This document shows, piece after piece, positions 33,501 through 42,500 of a stretch of 46,331 nucleotides of DNA. The number at the start of each line of letters is the position of its first letter. Positions within the stretch are counted from its first letter, which is position 1. The notes beneath the pieces are model-generated. The model saw only the letters and a list, made by a program, of their open reading frames with translations, did no database searches and had not been told where the DNA came from. The DNA is from Nostoc flagelliforme FACHB-838 (GTDB lineage: Bacteria > Cyanobacteriota > Cyanobacteriia > Cyanobacteriales > Nostocaceae): positions 1-46,331 of the forward strand of contig NZ_JACJSI010000055.1 of assembly GCF_014698065.1 (NCBI RefSeq), read 5' to 3'. The position numbers were made by a program, and so were the translations under genes.

Positions 33501-36500
33501 TACCGTTATCGTTACCGCAGGTCAACAAATCTTCTTAGATACTGGTCTACTTGCGTCTAAGTCTGTAACCATGAATGGTGGTATTGCTGGCGCTGATGAT
33601 AATGGTATTGGCTTACTGGTGACAACTGCGGGTGGTGCAACCGCGATGGGCTTAACTTCCGATGGTTCTGGTGCTTTAATCGCTGTGAACAATGCCGGAA
33701 ACATGGAAATGATGGGTACTTTGGTATCCGGTGGTAAGTTAGTCCAAACCTTTGATAATAACGGTAATCTGCTCTCACAAACCATTGACTGGTCTGGTAA
33801 CTACGGTGAAATTAACATTCAATCTGCTGGTCAAGTCTTTATTGGTGGTCGTACTGTTAATAAACAAGGTGAGCCGATTGAAACTGGCGGTTACTTATTT
33901 GCTCATGACTACATCAAAGTCACTGGCGGCGCACACAGTTCTGGCACAGGTGCATACATTCAAGCCGCCAGTGAATTAGTTACCCATGCTGCTAATAGTT
34001 CTATTGAAATTAACGCCGCCCAAGATGCAGATGTTCAAGGTTTATTAGTACCAGGTGGCGAAGTTACTACAATCAGAGATAGCAAAGGCTCTTACATGGG
34101 TCGCTATGTCAGAGATTTTGGCGGCGAATCAACCATCAAAATTACCGCAGAAAATCAAGTCAGAATTGGGCAAACCTTACGTGCAGGTAAACGAATTGAC
34201 CTGATTGGTGGTATTGATCCTGTAGAGGCAGGGGTAAACCACTCTGGTAAAGGGATGGTACTTTATGGCTCAACGCAGATTTCCACTTGGCGCGAAAATA
34301 GCCAAATTAACCTCAATGCTCCCGGAAGAATTGATATCCTTGCACCTGCACATACTAACGAAATTGAAGCCGCAGGTTTCTACGAATTCGCAACTGGTGT
34401 AGTCAGTCAAGATATCACCTTAAAACTACGCCTTGATAAAGTTGGTTTTGAAATTGAAGCCACTGTTACTCTCCCTGCTAGTGCTACTGCTGATAACACT
34501 CAAGTCGGAGACTTAGTAGCAGATTTAAATGATGCCATTAAGAACGCAACGTGGAAGGTTGTAAGTTCTCAAGATACTACCACCCGTCCAATTGGTAGCA
34601 CCTACAATGGTTTTGACGAATTTGACATGAAGGTAAAAATCCGGGAAGGTCGGTTAGTGTTGACCAGTTCTTACGAAACTACTTTCCTCAAAACTGGTTC
34701 AACTAATGCTAATCTCTTAGGTTTCACTAACCTGACCACTGATTTAACCTCTACCTTGCCTTATACTATCAAAGCTGATCAAGTTGGCTCGGTTGTTACT
34801 ATCGGTTCGCCAGAAGGGCCAAACGGTAAGCTTTATATTGCTGGTAAGGTACTGGGTTACAAAGCAATCAACCTCAACAGTGGTAAATCCCCCGATGGTA
34901 TTGATATTGACCTCAATGGAACTGGGTTACTAGAAACCCGTGATGGTTCGATTCAAATGAATGTGGGAACCTACGGCATAGTCAAAGGGGATATTATCGC
35001 TGGTGGCGCAGGTTCTGACATTATCCTCACTGCCGAGAACACCCTTGAATTACACGGTAGCCTTACTGCTAATGATCAAGTCCGCTTGAGTGCTGGTGCA
35101 AATGTAGTAGCAGGCCAAACCAGTATTCACACTTTTGGCACCAGCAAAATTAATGGACGTTTAGTTAATATAGCTGGTTTAAATAATGTCATCATAGACA
35201 GCACCATTGGCGAAGGTAGCGTTGGAATGACCAACCTTAATATTGCTGCTACCTATGGAGATTTAACCCTTGCACGCATCTCTGGACGGATTATTACCGA
35301 TGCAGATGTCACGATGACAGGTAAAAACGTCAGCATTGAGGGCGTACTCCGCAATACCGCAGGTGATGCTAATGCGAACACCACTGAAATCTTAATTGCA
35401 GCTACTAACAACGCTACCTTAATGACTGACATCATCAGCCAAGGTACAGTCAAGATTACAGCGGGTAATAACATTGAGGCTTATAACGGTCAAATTCTGG
35501 TACAAGGTACAGGAGAAGTCCTCAATATTAGCCAAACTAATGCCAACGGTAACATTAAGTTCGGTCGCACTATCTTAGTTGATGGGCAATATCAGCAACA
35601 AGGCTTAGATTTAGCAGGTGTTAACAACGTCACCATTAACGCTATAGGTACTGTTAATATCGGTTCTGGTGTCCGCGTCATGAGCAGTGCCGATAACAGC
35701 ACAGTTAACGTTACTGGTGACGTAATTAATGTAACTGGTTCACTCTTCGCTGGTGCTGCACTCAACAACAACACCGTAACTTGGACAGGTAAAACCGCTA
35801 CAGTTAACCTCAACGCTACGGATGTTGTTACCTTCGGTGGTGCTGGTGTAGAGAACGGTAAAATGGTAACTCGTGGTGGTTCCGCTTGGGCGACTGGTAA
35901 CGTCGACATTAATATTGCTGGTGGTGCTAATCTGCTAGACTTCACCATGAACGATCTCAGTTCCATTAAGAGTGACGCAACTGCAAGCTTTGCGGAAACA
36001 GGTACATCAATCTTTGCAGATATCACTGATAGCAAGATTAATATTACGGCTCAAGGACAAGTCGAAATTGATGGTTTGATTCAGGCTTATGATGACAACG
36101 CAGATATTACGATTGATAGTGCAGGTTTACTGTTAATTAACGGCTACCTGAAAGCAGACGATACCCTTACCGTTGACGGTGGTACAAATGCTCAAGGTTA
36201 TGGGTTAATGCTGACACCGTTAATCTACCGCGATCCTCAAGGGCGCTTAGTTAATAGTTCTAGTTTCTACATTAATAGCAACGGTGAATATGTCGATGCT
36301 AATGGTGTCAAATTGGCTTTAGGTGTTGCTCCTGTATCCAGTTCTGAGCTACCAGCTAATCTCACTCGTGTGAGTGGTGGTACATTAGAAACTGCATTCG
36401 GTGGCAATATTAATATCTCGGCTGAAGCTGGTATTGTCTTAAGTGGACAAGTTGCACCTTTGAATAACGACAAGACTGTTAACCCTGAAAAAATCAGCAT

Positions 36501-39500
36501 CATCAGTGAAAATAATGCAGGTGATGTCTTCATTGACAATGCGATCGGAGCGCGTAGCCAGATAATCATTAAAGGTAACAATCTCTACCTACTCGACTAC
36601 CAAGAAACTGATGCTCTCAAGTCTGTACGCCCCAATAATGCTTTAATTCAAACCTATGGCGGTGCTACAACCACTGACCCCAGCATTCAAATTCACGGTA
36701 CTGGCAAAGTCATTATTGCGAAGAGTCAAGCACCTCTCACCCGTGCTTTAGTTGATTCTTATAAAGATATTGAAGTCATTGCTGATTCTCTCTGGGTACA
36801 AGGTTATTTAGACAGCAGTACAGATGTCACGCTGAATGTAGTCAGTTCAGCCGAGATTAATGGTTTAGTTACCGCAGCGCAAAATATCAATGTCCGGGCT
36901 GGTATTAACCCAAGCTGGGATTTAAACACTCTCCGAGGTACAGTTACTCGTTCTCAACTCAGTGGTGGTAATATTCTCATCAATGGTACAGGCACTTTAA
37001 AAGCCAATAATATTGCCACTCTCCTCGCTGGTGGTACAGTTACCGTTAATGCTGATTCCGCCCTTGGTGCAGGAACTAAACCTGTACCCATTCCCTTTAT
37101 TACTCAAAAAGTTATTACTGTTCCAGTCGTCACTGGAACTAAGCAGGTTTCTGATGGCACAATTCAGGTTGAAGTAGTTAACTGGATACCCACTACTCTT
37201 ACTGAACAAGTAGGGGTAGATCAAGTTCGCGTGGGTAATGAATTCTTCACGATGGATGTCAACCTCAGCCAAGATAGTTACTGGAATCCCACGACAAATA
37301 CTGAACGGGAATGGTTTGTTAATAAGGTTGACTATAATACTTTTGACATTAACTGGGGTAGTGTAGCTGTACCAGATACTGACCACAGTTTCAATGAATT
37401 AACTGATGATCAGAAAAAGGCTGTTTTAGATACTCTTGGTTATTACAAACTCTATGACTTTGGCTTTAGTAACGCCAAAGTTGAAAAAACCATTAATGGT
37501 AATCCCACTTCTAATTCTGTTTACTGGAATTTAGCGGAAACCACAGATTCTTATGAAATGGAAACAGTTAATGGGCAAACTAACCCCAAACAATTTATTG
37601 GTGGAAAGGATTATAAATTAAGTGCAGCAGCCGACTTCTACAACTCTTACGATGTGGCTACCAATCCTAATAATATTGCAACCAAAATTATCAATATTAA
37701 AGTAGATAGTTGGGGTGATAAATATATCCGTGTACCAGTAGGAATTGCGGCTGATTTAGCAGCAATACTCAGAACTGTGTCTCAAGGTGAGGCGAAAATT
37801 TTAAATGACAATAATAAAAATAACTTTAATGAGCTTTCACCTAATAGCTACAACTCATTACACCAATGGATAACTCAAGGTAGTGTCTCCTCTCCTACGG
37901 GTGAATATGTTGGATATTATTGGGATGTTGCAGATGTCAACTATACCCAAAAAGCATCAGATTACTACTATCCAAATGATGGCTATCCTGGTGGCTATGA
38001 TAGTCCTCGTGATCCCAATGAAGATGGAAAAGCTTATTGGAATGTGGGTTATATCAACAATTCTGGTAACAGATTTTTTAGGATCAATGAGTATAGCACT
38101 GTTAATTTAGGTATAACTCCTGAGTGGAATAGTGGTAACACAACATCAAATCCAGTACCAGCATTTTATCAAATGGGTCGTTATACAGATCAAATTCAAG
38201 CTTATAACCAATATGTAACTGCGTTAAAAGATAATACGTCATCTTTCACTCAAAAATCTTCTAGTATCAGAAGCAATCAATTATCATTTTCCTTCAAGTA
38301 CTGGGGTGATTGGGTTAAACTTGGCGGTTTTTGGAAGGACGATGATGACGGTTCTTCTCTTGGTTATAGCAGTGACAATAACGTACCGCGATGGGATTGG
38401 AGAACCCTTACTGACAGCGATAAAGATGTCCTGAACAAAGCGTATGGAAACAAGAATGATTTTTTGAAAGGTGAACCTGGTTATAATTCTATTGAGTTAA
38501 ATTACTCTAACTTAAATGGTTGGCAAAGTGAATATACCGAGGTTAGATCAACAAGTAGATACCACGACTATGGTACGTTTGGTGGCGATGACATTAGTGC
38601 GCTTGTTGAAGGGCGTAACGAATTAACTCATAATATTTATCAAGATTGGAAAGATTACCAGTACCACTGGATTTCACGATATAAACCCATTTACGACGGG
38701 CGTGTGCAACTTTCTTATCAGTGGGTAAGCCAAGAACAGGATATTTATGATGGTCGTCCGCGTTACGAAACTCGTAATATTCAAGTTAAAGATGTCAGTA
38801 TCAGAACCGATAATAAATTCCGCACGGAAAACATCACCGAAAACCAAACCATTTGGATAACGGAACGTCAGACATCAGGTGACGAAAAAGCCTATGGTCA
38901 ATTTGCTGGTAACTCAATTAGTGCAGCTAACGGCATTATCATCGACGCAACGGGCAACATTAGCATCACTGGTAAACTGGAGGCTAACGGCACAAGCGGT
39001 AATATTAATATCACCAGTTTGGGACAAGTAAATATTCAAGGTAAACTCCCTGACGGACGCAGTGCGAGTGATACCTTGGCTGCACCTTCCTATATTTCTG
39101 CCCAAAATCAACTCAACATCACTGGTAGCAGTATTACCGTCCTCGACTCCAGCGAATTATTAGCTAATAGCAACAGTGGACAAGTTAACCTCACTACCAC
39201 TTCCGCGACTGGTGACATCAATTTTGCAGGTGCAATCAATGCTGGTACGGGTGCAACATCCGGCACTCAAATCCAACTTAAAGCAGGTAATGACCTGAAT
39301 ATTACTGGTTTACTCAACGCAGGTAACGGCATTATTGCCCTCGCAGGTCAAGTGGGTGGTAATGGTAACATTACCGGGGATAGCTCCACTTACCTACAAA
39401 CTGCTGCAACAGGAAGTATTACCATGTCTGCGGGGACAACCAGTGGTAATGTTGACCTACCTTCTGGTTGGATAACCACTGCTACTTTAAACATTACCGC

Positions 39501-42500
39501 TTCTGCTGGTACTATTAACAACTATTTAGTTAATAATGGTGAGCGTCAACACGGTTTAATGACGGCTGACACCATCAACTTCACCGCCAAATCTGGTATT
39601 AGTGTCAATCTTGACGTTAGTACTTTGAATGTGAATAACACCAGTAGCGGCAATATTGACCTCACAGTTGATAAAAAAGCGACTACCGATGTTCAAACCA
39701 CTGTCATAAATAATAACGGCAATATTAATATCAACTCCATTAGTGGTATTCGTTTACTTAATGTCACAGCTTTAGGTACAGGTAACGATATTCAGATTAC
39801 TGCTGGTGGTAATGTCACCGTTGATAAATTAAAAGCAGCCGATCAGCTTACCCTCAACACCAATAGCGTATTAACCCTGGATCTCGATGCGGCTGATGAT
39901 TTATCTGCTGGTACTTCTATGACCATCTCGGCAGCTAGCATTATTCGTAATAATACCAATCGCATTCGTGCTAATACCTTAGATGTCAACACGGCTAATG
40001 ATAATCTTGATCTCTACACCCAAGTCAATAACCTGAGCTTAGAAGCAGGTGGTACAGGTAATGTCAGCATTAACAACATTGCTATCACCTTAAATCTCAC
40101 CTCTGGGATAATTAGTAACGGTAGCTTTACCCTGAATACTAGCGGTGCATTAGTCGCTACATTGGTGAAATTGATTAATAATAGTCAAGCACACACCTTT
40201 AGCATGACCTCTGGTGACGATATGAGCATTGGAGAAATTAATGCTGGTTTGTACAGTGATTACGATCCTCAAGGTAACTCAATTTCCAGCAGTCAAATTA
40301 ATCTCACTTCTAATAATGGTGCAATTCTCGCCTTCAACCCCAATGATGGGATAGCTGATGTAGTGGCGAAGACAATAACTGCTAAATCTGGAAAAACTAT
40401 TAATTTTGAAACAGCAACAGAAACTAACGGACTATCTGCAACTGCTAATACTGGCGATATCTTGATTGAGAGAATCAGCGCCGATGATGCCAAGACGCTA
40501 GTTTTAGGCGACCTGATTGCATTGCAAGGTAATGTGAAAGTTATTACCGCAGGTAATCTAATTGCGAATACGGGAATCGAATCTGCCAGCAACGGTAGCA
40601 TTGAACTTGTCAGTCAAACTGGCAATATCATTGTCACTACCTCTACCACTAATCCTAGTGATAAATTACTCAAGAGTAATACTCTAAAATTACGGGCGAC
40701 GCAGCAAATCATTATTGATAAAGATATCACCCTGGAAGGAACGACGCTCCTAGAACTTGCTTACGGTAAAACAGGTATTGTTCAGGGTTCAATACAACTA
40801 CCTAAAATCAAAACTAATGAATTGACATTAGAATTAGGTTCCGGTAGCATGATCGTCTCACCAGAAACCTTTGTTGACACTAGTGGTAAGGCGATTCCTT
40901 TAGAAAAAGTTAATTTAATTGCACGTGGAAACCAAATCACTGAAGGTCAGTTTGTTGGATACTATCGCTACCGAGATGTAAATAGCAATACTACTTACTA
41001 CTTAGACACAGCAGACCTTGTTAAAGGTACAAAAGTTTATCGTCAATCTGGTAGTGACTTAGTAGCGCTAACTGCTGCTGAAGTTGATAGCTTAAGACTA
41101 GCCCCTGTACTGAATACTATCAGTTATCAAGTCATCGAAGAAATAAGTGGTCGGTACGTCTTTAGTGGTAATAATGGTCGTGAATACTATATCGATGGTT
41201 ATGAGTTAAGTAAAGGTGGCGATCGCAAAAACCTTAACGAGATTCCCAATGGCACTACTGTTTACACCCGTCAAGATGACGCAGGGCAGTACGCTTACAC
41301 AGTCGTAAACCCAACCGAAATCCAGAAGGATGCAAATGGCAATGATGTTGTAGTTGGTTACAAGGTTATTTACTCAAGCGAATCTGATTACAAGAAATTC
41401 ATCGCACAAAATCCGCAGTTCCAAGATGTCCAAATTAAATTTACTGCGGTTAACAACTATGCATCTCTAAGCCTACAAGCCAAGATGAAGCAGGAACTAG
41501 CTGGTGGTATTCAACTTGTTACTTCATCAGGAATCCTTCAAGAGGAACGCGTTGGCTTCCCACTACAAGCAGGCTCTATAACCCTGAAAGCACAGCGCGA
41601 CTTAGGCAACATTAGCTTCAAAGATATCATTGGTACTAATGTCGAAATTGGGACTGGTGACAATCTCAATATAATTGGAGCGCCCACTGTAACAGGAAAC
41701 CTGAAGATATCTTCTAACGGTTACTTTGATGACAAAGGTAGCTTTATCGGTGGTCTAATTACTACTGACAAAGAAAAAGTAGTTATTGATAATGTCATCA
41801 CCGAAAGAGATGTTGTCCTCAGGGCTTCTGGGCTAGAACTTGTAGCCTTCAAAGGTATCAATATTAAGAGTGATGTCCAACAACTCAAAGCAGCAATTAT
41901 CGACAAAGGCGATATTACGATCAGCGAGGCTAATTCAATCACCCTCAGCGATGTTTCAGTTAAGCAAGGAAACCTAACAATTTCCACTGTTGATACTAAC
42001 GCTGTAATGACTATCGGCAAAGTGGAAGCGGGTAATAAAGTCAACATCACAACAGGACAAATATTTAGTGCTGCTAGCGATGGTGTTGTTGACCTTATTG
42101 CTGAAAGCTTGACCATACAAACAACCCAAGGTATCGGTACAGACAATGCATTACTGGAAACCTCGGTTAAAAATGTAAGCGTTATCGCAGGTGGCGGTGC
42201 TAACCTCAGCAACTACGGTGGCTTGACTGTCGATAGTATAAATGCTGGCGGTGGTGTCGAAGTAGAAACCCATAGCCCGCTAACGATCGCAGGTAATGTA
42301 TTAGCGGGTGGCAGAATCCGTTTGCAGACAGGTGATTCTCAAGGAAGCGGCGACGATTTAACGATTAGAGCCAACGTTACCACTACAAGTGGTAACATTA
42401 CCCTTAATTCTGGTGATAACCTCTTAATAGCTCAAAATGCCTTGATTGCGACACTGGGTGAAATTATCATCCAAGGTGACTTTAATAATAACGACTTTGG

